Part shown: positions 41,027 to 50,362 of the stretch, one piece after another
Numbering within the stretch: position 1 is the stretch's first letter
How the letters are laid out: the number at the start of each line of letters is the position of its first letter
Made by a program: the position numbers and the translations under genes
Notes under the pieces: generated by a model
What the model was told of the DNA's origin: nothing
What the model saw: the letters and a program-made list of their open reading frames with translations, nothing else
Databases searched by the model: none
Assembly (NCBI GenBank): GCA_031417555.1
Contig: JANOVV010000037.1
Coordinates: 1 to 64,000 of the forward strand
Length of the DNA stretch: 64,000 bases
DNA from: JADKIH01 sp031417555
Lineage (GTDB): Bacteria; Bacteroidota; Bacteroidia; AKYH767-A; 2013-40CM-41-45
Direction of reading: 5' to 3'

Positions 41027-42232
41027 TTAAACTCGTTCAATTACTACAGCATAACCTTGGCCTACTCCAACACACATTGTAACCAACGCGTATTTTTTGT
41101 TTTGGTCATGCAATTCAATTGCTGCAGAACCTAATATTCGTGTGCCACTCATACCAAGAGGATGTCCTAATGCAAGTGCTCCGCCATTGGGATTAATCCG
41201 GGAATCATTATCCTGCAGATTCCAGGCACGAATGCAAGCAAGCGATTGTGCAGCGAACGCTTCATTTAATTCGATGATATCAATTTTATCCCACGTAAGC
41301 CCTGCTTTCGCTATAGCTTTATTACTTGCTTCAACCGGACCAATACCCATATAATCAGGCTCTACTCCAACGACTGCTGATGAGATTATTTTAGCAAGAG
41401 GTTTAAGATTGAATTTCTTCAATCCTTTTTCAGAAGAGAGTAATAATGAAGCGGCGCCATCATTTAATCCTGAAGAATTACCTGCTGTAACTGTTCCATT
41501 TTTCCTGAAGCTTGTATTTAATTTGCTGAGTCCTTCTAATGTTGTTTCGGGTTTCATAAACTCATCCATTTCGAAAACAAAAGAACTGCCTTTTTTTCCG
41601 GGAATTTCTACAGAGACAATTTCTCTTTTAAATCTTCCTTTGCTAAAAGCTTTTTTTGCTTTCATCTGACTATTAAAAGCAAAAACATCCTGATCCTCAC
41701 GTGAAATTTTATCTTTCTCCGCAAGATTTTCGGCCGTTTCACCCATGGCTGATATTCCATACATTTCTTTCATTTTCGGATTTATAAATCTCCATCCAAA
41801 ACTGCTATCGAACAACTGAGCATCACGGCCGTACGGAGTTGAAGTTTTCGACATGACCCAGGGACCTCGGGTCATATTTTCAACACCGCCAGCTATCATA
41901 ATATCAGAATCGCCACACATTATCGCTCTTGCTGCAGCAACAGAAGCAGACAAACCGGATGCACATAAACGATTTACCGTTTCGCCGGGAACAGTTACGG
42001 GTATTCCGGCCATTAGCAATGCCATTCGTGCCACATTTCTATTGTCTTCGCCGGCCTGATTTGCACAACCTAATATTATATCTCCGATTTCTAAAAGGTC
42101 TACGGAAGGATTTCTTCGTATCAACTCTTTTAAAACAATAACAGCGAGATCATCGGTACGAACAGACGCAAGTGTACCTGCAAAACTTCCAATTGGTGTT
42201 CTGATGTAATCGACTATATAAGCTTCATTCAT
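41027..42232 (-). CDS. paaJ: Acetyl-CoA acyltransferase, PaaJ/PcaF-type thiolase
   Basis: The 401-residue thiolase cleaves 3-oxoacyl-CoA with CoA, here probably 3-oxoadipyl-CoA. The nucleophilic cysteine lies in NRLCASGLSA, and the C-terminal active-site blocks NPNGGALALGHPLGMSGTR and VTMCVGVGQGYA are complete. N-terminal DYIRTPIGSFAGTLASVRTD is close to PaaJ/PcaF. Neighbours of PaaH, PaaI and PaaY type support the phenylacetate pathway over general beta-oxidation. Confidence 0.92.
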   Translation of the reverse strand: MNEAYIVDYIRTPIGSFAGTLASVRTDDLAVIVLKELIRRNPSVDLLEIGDIILGCANQAGEDNRNVARMALLMAGIPVTVPGETVNRLCASGLSASVAAARAIMCGDSDIMIAGGVENMTRGPWVMSKTSTPYGRDAQLFDSSFGWRFINPKMKEMYGISAMGETAENLAEKDKISREDQDVFAFNSQMKAKKAFSKGRFKREIVSVEIPGKKGSSFVFEMDEFMKPETTLEGLSKLNTSFRKNGTVTAGNSSGLNDGAASLLLSSEKGLKKFNLKPLAKIISSAVVGVEPDYMGIGPVEASNKAIAKAGLTWDKIDIIELNEAFAAQSLACIRAWNLQDNDSRINPNGGALALGHPLGMSGTRILGSAAIELHDQNKKYALVTMCVGVGQGYAVVIERV

Positions 42233-42317
42233 AAAAATATTTTATTAACACGATAATAGAAAACTATAAATTAAAAATATATCCTACTTCCGGTTCTTTG
42301 TAAAACGAATAACCCGG

Positions 42318-42740
42318 TTAAACATCCCAATCCTTTGACGTTCTGTAAACCGTACCTTTGAAAAGTGCAACCAGAACTCCATCATCTTTCTTAATTGTAA
42401 TTGTATAAATTGCTACTTTTTCTTTTAAAGAGTTTTCTTCCGCATCGGCAATTATTACATCACCTTCTTTTAATGAAACAATATGCGAGATACTTGTTTC
42501 GATAGAAACCGCTTTTCTTCCATGACTGTTAGAAGCGAAAGCAAGAGCGCTATCGGCAAGTGAATAAGTAATTCCGCCATGTGCAATTGAAAACCCATTC
42601 AGCATCTCTTTACGAATCTTCATACTAAGTGTACATTTCCCTTCTGCAATATTAACTACAGAAATACCGAGCCACTGGCTGAACCAATCGCTGTTCATCA
42701 TTTTATCAACTACCTTCTCCGCTATTGTTTTACCATTCAT
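42318..42740 (-). CDS. paaI: PaaI-type hotdog-fold thioesterase
   Basis: The 140-residue protein has the hotdog-fold core FSIAHGGITYSLADSALAFA with the catalytic HGG...D arrangement. It continues AVSIETSISHIVSLKEGDVI, then GVLVALFKGTVYR. PaaI hydrolyses aryl-CoA thioesters and rescues CoA trapped in dead-end intermediates. It is separated by two bases from the HerA-like gene upstream, so they are co-transcribed. Confidence 0.9.
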   Translation of the reverse strand: MNGKTIAEKVVDKMMNSDWFSQWLGISVVNIAEGKCTLSMKIRKEMLNGFSIAHGGITYSLADSALAFASNSHGRKAVSIETSISHIVSLKEGDVIIADAEENSLKEKVAIYTITIKKDDGVLVALFKGTVYRTSKDWDV

Positions 42741-42742
42741 AA

Positions 42743-44269
42743 TTATCTTCTGCGGCTTGTTGATTTTCCAAAAAGAACACCAAAAATACCTCTGGTAATT
42801 TCGCGAGCCATCTGTTTTACGAGTGGATTTTTTGTAACATTCGAAATGGTATTTGCAATTGAGCTGCCTTCTTCCTTCTTATTTGACACTGCTGCAGGTT
42901 GATCATCTTCTGCTCCAGCGGTTTCAATTTTTTTCGTAAGTATTTCGTAAGCACTCTGTCTATCGATCACTTCATTGTATCGACCGGCGATATCCGAAGA
43001 AGAAACAATTTTATCCTGTTCTTCGGTAGTGAGAACATCCATCCTTGTTCTCGGAGCACACAATAAAGTATGTGCAAGAGGAGTTGGCGCACCTTTTTCA
43101 TCGAGAACTGTAATAAGTGCTTCTCCGATTCCCAACTCGGTAAGGAGAGTTTCTGTATTATAAAATTCTGTTGACGGATAATTATCTGCAACAAGGCGAA
43201 TGTCTTTCCTGTCGTTGGCAGTAAAAGCTCTCATTGCATGTTGAAACTTTGATCCCAACTGACTTAATATTTTATCAGGAATATCGCCCGGAATCTGGGT
43301 ACAGAAAAATATACCGACACCTTTTGATCGAATTAATTTTATTACTGTTTCCAATTGATCCATTAAAGCTTTTGTTGCTTCGCGGAAAATGAGATGCGCT
43401 TCATCAATGAAGATAACAAGTTTCGGTGCAGCCTTATCTCCCATCTCAGGAAATTTTTGAAACACTTCAGCTAAAAGACAAAGCATGAAAGTAGAAAACA
43501 GTTTAGGTTTATCCTGCATATCTGTTAACCGGATAATATTTAAAATTCCAAAACCATTTTTATCGTGACGCAGTAAGTCTTCCACTTCAAAAGATTTTTC
43601 ACCGAAAAATTTGTCGGCGCCTTGCTGTTCTATCTCTAAAAGTTTTCTCATAATAACACCTGCTGTTGCAGATGATACTTGTCCATACATCTCCAACTCC
43701 TTTTTCCCTTCATTAGAAACATACTGAAGTACCTGACGAAAATCTTTTATATCTAATAAAGGCATTTTTTTATCATCGCAATACTTAAAAACAATTGCTA
43801 CGGCTCCTTGTTGGTTATCATTAAGTTCAAGAATTTTTGAAAACAATACCGGACCAAATTCGGAAACAGTTGCACGAAGGCGTAATCCTTTATCGCCGGA
43901 GATTGACATAAGTTCAGCCGGAAACTGCAAGGCAGACCAATCTTTCCCTATCATTTGATGACGGTCTTTAATTTTTGGATTCTCCGTTCCCGGTTTTGAA
44001 ATACCGCTGAGATCTCCTTTTATATCCATCAATAAAACAGGAATTCCTTTTTCGGATAAACTTTCTGCAAACTGTTGTATAGTTTTTGTTTTTCCGGTAC
44101 CGGTAGCTCCTGCAATTAAACCATGACGGTTAACAACATTTAATGGAATTTTTATATAAGTATTTGGTACAGCTTGTTTATTAAACATTGCAGTACCAAG
44201 AATAATACTATCGCCTTTAAAATTATAATTTGAGTCGATTACATTTTTTAAATCTTCTGCTTTTGCCAT
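42743..44269 (-). CDS. HerA-like/DUF853 family ATPase
   Basis: The 508-residue ATPase has Walker A GATGTGKTK (about 55-63), VLLMDIKGDLSGISKPG, Walker B-type LVIFIDEAHLIF, and FFCTQIPGDIPDKILSQLGS. The C-terminal NPLVKQMAREITRGIFGVLFG is typical of DUF853. These HerA/FtsK-like proteins are widespread, but their function is unsettled. Its placement between PaaH- and PaaI-type genes with a 2-base gap is probably operonic convenience rather than pathway function. Confidence 0.88.
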   Translation of the reverse strand: MAKAEDLKNVIDSNYNFKGDSIILGTAMFNKQAVPNTYIKIPLNVVNRHGLIAGATGTGKTKTIQQFAESLSEKGIPVLLMDIKGDLSGISKPGTENPKIKDRHQMIGKDWSALQFPAELMSISGDKGLRLRATVSEFGPVLFSKILELNDNQQGAVAIVFKYCDDKKMPLLDIKDFRQVLQYVSNEGKKELEMYGQVSSATAGVIMRKLLEIEQQGADKFFGEKSFEVEDLLRHDKNGFGILNIIRLTDMQDKPKLFSTFMLCLLAEVFQKFPEMGDKAAPKLVIFIDEAHLIFREATKALMDQLETVIKLIRSKGVGIFFCTQIPGDIPDKILSQLGSKFQHAMRAFTANDRKDIRLVADNYPSTEFYNTETLLTELGIGEALITVLDEKGAPTPLAHTLLCAPRTRMDVLTTEEQDKIVSSSDIAGRYNEVIDRQSAYEILTKKIETAGAEDDQPAAVSNKKEEGSSIANTISNVTKNPLVKQMAREITRGIFGVLFGKSTSRRR

Positions 44270-44290
44270 AACATTTATTTTAATTCAAAA

Positions 44291-45487
44291 TTAATTGTAA
44301 AATTTGATTTTTTTATCAGCCATTTGCTGAAGTAATACCGAAGGTCTGTATCTGTCTTCGCTATAAACAGATCTTAATGATTTAAGATTATCCAGAATTT
44401 TTTCAACGCCTAATTCATCACACCATTTCAGCAATCCTTTTGGGTAATTAACTCCTTTTGTCATTGCCATATCGATGTCTTCTTTAGTAGCAACATTGTA
44501 ATAAAGTGCATCAGCGGCTTCGTTGATAAGCATAGACAGAACACGCATGAAAATTTTTTCACCGGCTTCTTTATCTTTCATTGGAGTCGGCTGAATCGTT
44601 TTATCATTATAAGAATAATATCCTTTACCGCTTTTTCTGCCAAAATGTTTTGCTTCGAAGAGTCTTTTCTGAGTGAACGATGGCTTATATCTGGAATCGA
44701 AAAAAAATTGTGTCCAAACGGTTTCTGTCACGGTATAATTGATATCGTTACCTATCAAATCCATCAATTCAAAGGGGCCCATTTTAAACCCTCCGTATTC
44801 TTTCATCGCCCAATCGATAGTAGCAATTCCTGTTTCATCGCCGGGTATTCCGCACCAACGTTCTTCAAGTATTCGAATTGACTCACCATAAAATGGGCGG
44901 GCGATGCGATTCACTATAAACCCCGGAGTGTCTTTTGCTAAAACAACAGTTTTATTCCATTTAGAAATTAAAGTTTTAGATTTTTCTATTGTAGATTTAT
45001 CAGTACAAATCCCCGGAATAATTTCTACCAAAGGCATCAGCGGCGCCGGGTTAAAAAAATGCAAACCGATTACACGTTCCGGATTTAAACATGAAGAAGC
45101 AATACTTGTAATTGATAATGAAGAAGTATTGCTAGCCAAAATACAATCAGTACTTACAATAGTTTCAAGCTCTTTAAATAATTTTTGTTTAATACCGGCA
45201 TCTTCGATAATGGCTTCGATAATGGTTGAACAAGTTTTCAATTTTTCTAAAGAATCTTCAAAACTCAAACGTGACCAAATTGCTTTATTTTCTTCCGCAG
45301 AAATTTTTTCTTTTTCTAAAAGACGGCTTAATGTTTTGGTTAATTCATCGCTAGCTTTTTTCAAAGCCAATGGATTAGAATCAAAAATAATGGTCTTATG
45401 ACCGGCCATTGCTGCAATTTGAGCTATTCCACTACCCATTGTTCCGGCGCCAATAATGCCAATAACCTCTAATCCGATTTTATCCAT
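44291..45487 (-). CDS. paaH: 3-hydroxyacyl-CoA dehydrogenase (PaaH type)
   Basis: The 398-residue enzyme oxidises 3-hydroxyacyl-CoA, in this context 3-hydroxyadipyl-CoA, with NAD. The Rossmann motif GAGTMGSGIAQIAA (about 13-26), ASNTSSLSIT, IGLHFFNPAPLMPLVEII with the catalytic His, and GFIVNRIARPFYGE are all present. The C-terminal domain ends KSLRSVYSEDRYRPSVLLQQ. It is first in the minus-strand run to PaaY. Confidence 0.92.
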   Translation of the reverse strand: MDKIGLEVIGIIGAGTMGSGIAQIAAMAGHKTIIFDSNPLALKKASDELTKTLSRLLEKEKISAEENKAIWSRLSFEDSLEKLKTCSTIIEAIIEDAGIKQKLFKELETIVSTDCILASNTSSLSITSIASSCLNPERVIGLHFFNPAPLMPLVEIIPGICTDKSTIEKSKTLISKWNKTVVLAKDTPGFIVNRIARPFYGESIRILEERWCGIPGDETGIATIDWAMKEYGGFKMGPFELMDLIGNDINYTVTETVWTQFFFDSRYKPSFTQKRLFEAKHFGRKSGKGYYSYNDKTIQPTPMKDKEAGEKIFMRVLSMLINEAADALYYNVATKEDIDMAMTKGVNYPKGLLKWCDELGVEKILDNLKSLRSVYSEDRYRPSVLLQQMADKKIKFYN

Positions 45488-45704
45488 AATTCGGGTTAAA
45501 AGTAGTAATTTTTTGAGGGCATGAAGAAGGCGGAAAAAGGTTCACAAGCCTTTGAGTTAATAGTTAATGGCTACTAATTAGTAATTGAAAGCTAAAAATT
45601 AGGGTTATTTCTTAGATTTTTGAGGATCTTTTTATATTTATTACAAATGCCGGGCAAATATAAAATCATATTAATTAATCAAATCATATTAATCCCGATC
45701 AATG
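45488..45704. other. Spacer between paaH and rpsT
   Basis: No gene is seen. Degenerate words around TTAATAGTTAATGGCTACTA and AATCATATTAAT recur. Divergent promoters for paaH (minus) and rpsT (plus) must lie here; only the rpsT promoter is recognisable. Confidence 0.4.
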
Positions 45705-45735
45705 TTTGCAGAATCATCAGGCTTTAGTATATTTG
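45705..45735 (+). promoter_or_regulatory. rpsT promoter (Bacteroidota consensus)
   Basis: TTTG at 45705-45708 and TATATTTG at 45728-45735 are separated by exactly 19 bases, matching the Bacteroidota primary sigma consensus TTTG-N19-TAnnTTTG. The 5' leader would be about 55-60 bases to the rpsT ATG. Confidence 0.8.
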
Positions 45736-45799
45736 CACTCCCAAAAATTTTGCTTTAAAAGCCTTTTTCGGGAAAATATAAATTAGAAAATTCACTTCA

Positions 45800-46054
45800 A
45801 TGGCAAATCACAAATCATCCCTTCAAAGGATACGTAACAGCGAAAGTAAACGAGTTCGTAATCGTTATCAGGCGAAAACACTTCGGAATGCTATTAAAAA
45901 TTTCAGAGAAGTAACTGATAAAAAAGAAGCGGCCGGCAAACTTCCAAAGTTGTCATCAATGCTTGATCGTCTTGCAAAGACTAATGTAATTCATAAAAAC
46001 AAAGCTTCAAATTTAAAGAGCGAACTTGCTGTTCATATCAATCATTTAAAATAA
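45800..46054 (+). CDS. rpsT: 30S ribosomal protein S20
   Basis: This is an 84-residue, highly basic protein of S20 type: MANHKSSLQRIRNSESKRVR, ending RLAKTNVIHKNKASNLKSEL. It binds the 16S rRNA body early in small-subunit assembly. It has a consensus promoter upstream and a strong terminator downstream, so it is a monocistronic unit. Confidence 0.96.
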   Translation: MANHKSSLQRIRNSESKRVRNRYQAKTLRNAIKNFREVTDKKEAAGKLPKLSSMLDRLAKTNVIHKNKASNLKSELAVHINHLK

Positions 46055-46080
46055 CCTGTTTTTATTAGTGATATTTATTA

Positions 46081-46105
46081 AGGGACTTTATAGTCCCTTT
46101 TTTTT
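46081..46105 (+). terminator. Rho-independent terminator of rpsT
   Basis: AGGGACT and AGTCCCT form a 7-bp stem around TTAT, followed by an unbroken T-run. It lies 27 bases after the rpsT stop. Confidence 0.92.
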
Positions 46106-46160
46106 GTTTTTCACTCAAATAATAAACGACACTTTAACACATTCTCCCTTTCTTGCATAG

Positions 46161-46850
46161 ATGGATTCTCATCTTCCGATCAAAGCTTGGGCTGAAGAAG
46201 ACAGGCCGAGAGAGAAACTTTTATTAAAAGGTAAACATTCGCTTACGGATGCCGAATTAATTGCCATTCTGATTGGTACCGGAAATTCAGGTGAAACTGC
46301 TGTAGATCTTGCCAGAAAAATACTTTCGGGGAATTCAAACGACTTAAATTTACTGGGGAAAATGAATGTGCAGGAATTACAGAAATATAAAGGTATCGGA
46401 CAAGCCAAGGCTGTAACCATAGTCGCTGCTATGGAATTGGGTCGAAGAAGAAAAGAAAGTAAAGAAATAAAAATGGAGAAGTTAACCAATAGTCTTGAAG
46501 CTGTTAATATAATGCAGCCATTGCTTGGTGATTTAATGCATGAAGAGTTTTGGATAATTTTTTTGAATCGTGCCAATGGCATCATCGGCAAGCAACAAAT
46601 AAGCAAGGGAGGTATGAGCGGAACTGTTGCTGACCCAAGAATGATTTTTAAAGCTGCTTTAGATCAAAAAGCCGCTTCAATAATATTATGCCACAATCAC
46701 CCATCAGGTAATAACCAGCCTAGCGCCGCTGATGTCCAATTAACTAAAAATATTTCAGAAGGCGGAAAAGTTTTAGAGATAACAGTTCTCGATCATATTA
46801 TAGTAACACAACATGGATTTTATAGCTTTGCAGACGAGGGACTGATCTGA
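46161..46850 (+). CDS. radC: RadC/JAB-domain DNA repair-like protein
   Basis: The 229-residue protein has an N-terminal HhH-like region (LLLKGKHSLTDAELIAILIG, YKGIGQAKAVTIVAA) and a JAB/MPN metalloprotease-like domain with the JAMM signature CHNHPSGNNQPSAADV. This is the normal chromosomal RadC architecture, not the truncated island type. The cellular role of RadC is unsettled. Confidence 0.94.
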   Translation: MDSHLPIKAWAEEDRPREKLLLKGKHSLTDAELIAILIGTGNSGETAVDLARKILSGNSNDLNLLGKMNVQELQKYKGIGQAKAVTIVAAMELGRRRKESKEIKMEKLTNSLEAVNIMQPLLGDLMHEEFWIIFLNRANGIIGKQQISKGGMSGTVADPRMIFKAALDQKAASIILCHNHPSGNNQPSAADVQLTKNISEGGKVLEITVLDHIIVTQHGFYSFADEGLI

Positions 46851-46864
46851 TTGTTTGCCCCTAA

Positions 46865-48175
46865 ATGATTTTATCGATGCTTGTCTACGTTACTTCTATA
46901 ACAAACCGCTTACGATACACCTTTGATCTGCTTTTAAAAGATTTGATTGGTATTGATTATGAAATTACTACCGATTCAGATAAATTCAGTTTTTATACGG
47001 GTCCAAAATTTAATTATAGTACTGAGCCTATAGGTGAAGAACTTTTTTTCTATTCGACTAATTTGTTATTTGAAAAAAAGATCCGCAATCAGGATTTATC
47101 TGTTTTCGAATGGAATGATACTAAAGCATTTTTTGCCACTCATCCGAAATATGTTATCCCCTTCGATCCTTTTGCGGCCAGTTTTTTTATGGTAAGCCGT
47201 TATGAAGAATATCTTCCTTTTACACCTGATAAATATCAACGATTCGATGCAGCTGAAAGTCTGGCTTTCCAGAAAGGTTTTTTGAATAAACCGATCGTAA
47301 ATATTTATGCAAAAAAAATTAAACAAATTTTTAAAGAAAATTTTCCGGCTATTAATTTCCGTGAGAAATCTTTTAAATATATTTCAACCATTGATATCGA
47401 TAATGCATGGGCCTATAAAGAAAAAGGATTAATTCGTACCTGTGGCGCATTAATACGTTCCCTTACTTCTTTTGATTTTGAATTATTCTTTGAGCGAATC
47501 GCTGTTCTGTCAGGAAGAAAAAAAGATCCTTATGATACCTATGATTTACTTACCGAATTGCAGAATAAATACAACTTGGAGATGATTTATTTTTTCCTTC
47601 TGGGAGATTATGCGGAAAACGATAAAAATGTTTCTATCAGCAGTAAAAAATTTCAATCACTTATTAAATCAATTGCCGATTATTCGGAAACTGGCATTCA
47701 TCCATCTTTTTATTCAAATCAAAGAACAGGGCGAATGCGTCTGGAGCAATCAAGGCTTCAGAAAATAGTTATGAGAGAAATTACAAAAAGCAGGCAACAT
47801 TTTATTAAACTTTCCTTTCCTTCCACCTATCGTCAATTGATTGATGCAGATATTACGGATGATTTTTCAATGGGATTCTCGGGTGAAATAGGATTTCGTG
47901 CCGGAATATGTACGTCTTTTTATTTTTATGATCTGGAGCGTGAAACCGAAACACGGCTTCGTATTCATCCTTTTGCAGTGATGGATGCGACTCTTCGATA
48001 CTATATGAAAATAATGCCGGCGGAAGTATTAAGCTATGTGGGTCCGATAATTAAAGAAATAAGAGCTGTAAACGGAACATTCATAACAATCTGGCATAAT
48101 GAATCAATCAGTAATAAAAAACCATGGGAAGGATGGCGGGGTGTTTATGAAGAAATAATAAAAGCAGCTATATAA
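46865..48175 (+). CDS. Polysaccharide deacetylase-like protein (DUF7033 type)
   Basis: The 436-residue protein has an N-terminal domain (YVTSITNRLRYTFDLLLKDL, GIDYEITTDSDKF) followed by an NodB-like region with ISTIDIDNAWAYKEKG, ETGIHPSFYSN and IRAVNGTFITIWHNE. The Asp-Asp and His-x-x-x motifs of the family are recognisable in modified form. It probably acts on an envelope or exopolysaccharide sugar. It ends directly against the next gene (no gap), which encodes a FemAB/GNAT-like protein. Confidence 0.82.
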   Translation: MILSMLVYVTSITNRLRYTFDLLLKDLIGIDYEITTDSDKFSFYTGPKFNYSTEPIGEELFFYSTNLLFEKKIRNQDLSVFEWNDTKAFFATHPKYVIPFDPFAASFFMVSRYEEYLPFTPDKYQRFDAAESLAFQKGFLNKPIVNIYAKKIKQIFKENFPAINFREKSFKYISTIDIDNAWAYKEKGLIRTCGALIRSLTSFDFELFFERIAVLSGRKKDPYDTYDLLTELQNKYNLEMIYFFLLGDYAENDKNVSISSKKFQSLIKSIADYSETGIHPSFYSNQRTGRMRLEQSRLQKIVMREITKSRQHFIKLSFPSTYRQLIDADITDDFSMGFSGEIGFRAGICTSFYFYDLERETETRLRIHPFAVMDATLRYYMKIMPAEVLSYVGPIIKEIRAVNGTFITIWHNESISNKKPWEGWRGVYEEIIKAAI

Positions 48176-49093
48176 TTGATCCGATATCTCAAACATACTG
48201 ATATAAATAAATTAAAGTGGGATACGTGCATTACATCGTCCGCTCAAAGTTTATTATACGCAGAAAGTTGGTTTCTTGATATTGTATCTCCAGGATGGGA
48301 TGCTTTGGTGGAAGACGACTATAAGTCCGTTTTCCCTTTAACCAAAAGAAAAAAATTCGGCATAAATTATTTATTCCAGCCTTTTTTTACTCAGCAGCTG
48401 GGACTTTTCAGCATCGATGTAAATATTTCCGAAAATAAAGTAATAGAATTTTTATCTGCCATTCCCGGAAAATTCAAACTTATTGAAATTCAATTAAACA
48501 GTTTCAACTATTTTACTTCCTTCAATTCTTTCACCATCAACCGTAAATTAACATGTCATCTGAGTCTTTCAGAATCCTATGAAAAAATAAGGGAAAATTA
48601 TTCTGAAAACCTCCGAAGAAATATTAAAAAGTCATTAACAAGTGGTATAGAAACCACAAAAAATGTAGTTCCGGAAGATATTATCAGTTTGTTCCGCTTA
48701 AACAAGGGTTTGGAGATTAATAAACTTAAAGAAGGGGATTATAAAACTTTTTTAAAATTACTTTCTGAAGCAAATAGCAGAAATCTTCTTGATTGTCGCG
48801 GTATTTTAGATTTGAATGGAAATTTAATTGCCGGTTGCATCTTTTTAAAATCGAAGTTTTCATTTATTTTTCTTTTTTCGGCTACAAATAAAGAAGCAAA
48901 AGAAACAGGTGCTATGAGTCTATTAATTGATTCATTTATAAAGGAGCATTCTAACGAAGACTACTTACTCGATTTTGAGGGATCAATGGATATTAATCTT
49001 GCCAGATTTTATAAGAGCTTCGGTTCAAAGGAAGTTGTATATTTACAAATCCAGAAAAATAATTTACCGGTCATTATTCGTTGGCTAAAATAA
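48176..49093 (+). CDS. FemAB/GNAT-like acyltransferase
   Basis: This 305-residue protein likely starts with TTG immediately after the preceding stop. It shows GNAT-like organisation of the FemAB/CelD type: SAQSLLYAESWFLDIVSPGW, YLFQPFFTQQLGLFS, YSENLRRNIKKSL and DCRGILDLNGNLIAGCIFLK. The end has LLDFEGSMDINLARFYKSFG. Such proteins transfer aminoacyl or acyl groups in envelope or polysaccharide assembly. Coupling to the deacetylase-like gene suggests a shared pathway. Confidence 0.78.
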   Translation: MIRYLKHTDINKLKWDTCITSSAQSLLYAESWFLDIVSPGWDALVEDDYKSVFPLTKRKKFGINYLFQPFFTQQLGLFSIDVNISENKVIEFLSAIPGKFKLIEIQLNSFNYFTSFNSFTINRKLTCHLSLSESYEKIRENYSENLRRNIKKSLTSGIETTKNVVPEDIISLFRLNKGLEINKLKEGDYKTFLKLLSEANSRNLLDCRGILDLNGNLIAGCIFLKSKFSFIFLFSATNKEAKETGAMSLLIDSFIKEHSNEDYLLDFEGSMDINLARFYKSFGSKEVVYLQIQKNNLPVIIRWLK

Positions 49094-49103
49094 TTTTAAA
49101 TCT

Positions 49104-49751
49104 ATGGTCCATAACCTCAGTCTGAATAATTCAATAGTAAATCAGTTTGTCTCTGAAATCCGCGATGTACAAATACAAAAAGACCGAATGCGTTTTCGGA
49201 AAAATCTTGAACGGCTGGGAGAAATTTTTGCCTATGAAATAAGTAAAACTCTTCAATATAAAAATATAGAAGTTACCACTCCTTTAGGAATTGCCAATGT
49301 ACCGGTATTAGAGAATCACCCGATCGTAGGAACTATATTGAGGGCAGGATTGCCTCTTCACTACGGTTTACTTAATTATTTTGACCAAGCGGATAATGCT
49401 TTTATAAGCGCTTACAGACGTCATCATAAGGATGGTTCGTTTGATATTAAGCTTGAATATATTGGAAGTCCGGAATTAGCCGACCGTGAACTTATACTTT
49501 GCGATCCAATGCTTGCTACCGGATCATCAATCGTTATGACATACAAAGCATTAATGGAAAAAGGAATACCTAAACATACACATATCGTTTGTGCTCTTGC
49601 CAGTACAATCGGTATAGAATATGTAAAAAGAAATCTGCCTGTTAATGTCACCATTTGGTCTGCTGCTATCGACGATGAGCTCACAGCACAATCGTATATC
49701 GTTCCGGGTCTTGGAGATGCAGGTGATCTTGCATTTGGCGGTAAAATGTAA
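49104..49751 (+). CDS. upp: Uracil phosphoribosyltransferase
   Basis: The enzyme converts uracil and PRPP to UMP in pyrimidine salvage. The 215-residue protein carries the PRPP-binding loop LCDPMLATGSSIVMTYKAL and the C-terminal uracil-binding YIVPGLGDAGDLAFGG. N-terminal conserved residues ILRAGLPLHYGLLNYF are present. A pyrimidine-nucleotidase-like HAD gene follows two genes later. Confidence 0.95.
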   Translation: MVHNLSLNNSIVNQFVSEIRDVQIQKDRMRFRKNLERLGEIFAYEISKTLQYKNIEVTTPLGIANVPVLENHPIVGTILRAGLPLHYGLLNYFDQADNAFISAYRRHHKDGSFDIKLEYIGSPELADRELILCDPMLATGSSIVMTYKALMEKGIPKHTHIVCALASTIGIEYVKRNLPVNVTIWSAAIDDELTAQSYIVPGLGDAGDLAFGGKM

Positions 49752-49783
49752 TTTGCTTTTTTATTTTTTCATCTTATGTCGCT

Positions 49784-50362
49784 TTGGAAGAATTTCTAAA
49801 AATACTTACTCTTATTCTAATTAGCAGCGTAAAGTTTGCTTTTGGGCCTTCCTTCGCATACCTCAACCAGAATTATGATTTTACATGGTTTGAAACAAAT
49901 ATTTATGCAATTATTGGAGGAATGATTGGTGTTACTATTTTCATGCATATCAGTGATTGGTTAATGACGATGTGGGACAGGCTGAGAGAATATTATTTTA
50001 AAAAAATACATAAAAGAAAAAACAAACAACCGGAATTGTTTTCAGATCCAATTGCTGATGTTCCGGAGCATCTTGAAATACATTACCAATACATTGAAAA
50101 ATCAGCTCCTCCGAAAAAAATATTTTCACGCCGCTCCCGCAGAATGGTCAGAATATGGAAAAGTTATGGGTTATTAGGTCTTGCTGCCCTCACACCGGTT
50201 TTGTTTTCCATTCCAATAGGTACTTTTTTTATGGTTCGATTAGAAAAAAACAGAAGTAAAATAATTCTTTACATGTTTATTTCTATCACTTGCTGGTCAC
50301 TGATAATAACTACATTTTTTCAATTAACTCATGTCAGAACTTTACACGAAATACTAAAATGA
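49784..50362 (+). CDS. Small membrane protein of unknown function
   Basis: The 192-residue protein starts with TTG (LEEFLKILTL). It has membrane segments near residues 5-25, 37-58, 122-142 and 155-178, and a charged cytosolic loop in between (YYFKKIHKRKNKQPELFSDP). No family is recognised with confidence. It overlaps the following HAD gene in an ATGA arrangement, so the two are coupled. Confidence 0.7.
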   Translation: MEEFLKILTLILISSVKFAFGPSFAYLNQNYDFTWFETNIYAIIGGMIGVTIFMHISDWLMTMWDRLREYYFKKIHKRKNKQPELFSDPIADVPEHLEIHYQYIEKSAPPKKIFSRRSRRMVRIWKSYGLLGLAALTPVLFSIPIGTFFMVRLEKNRSKIILYMFISITCWSLIITTFFQLTHVRTLHEILK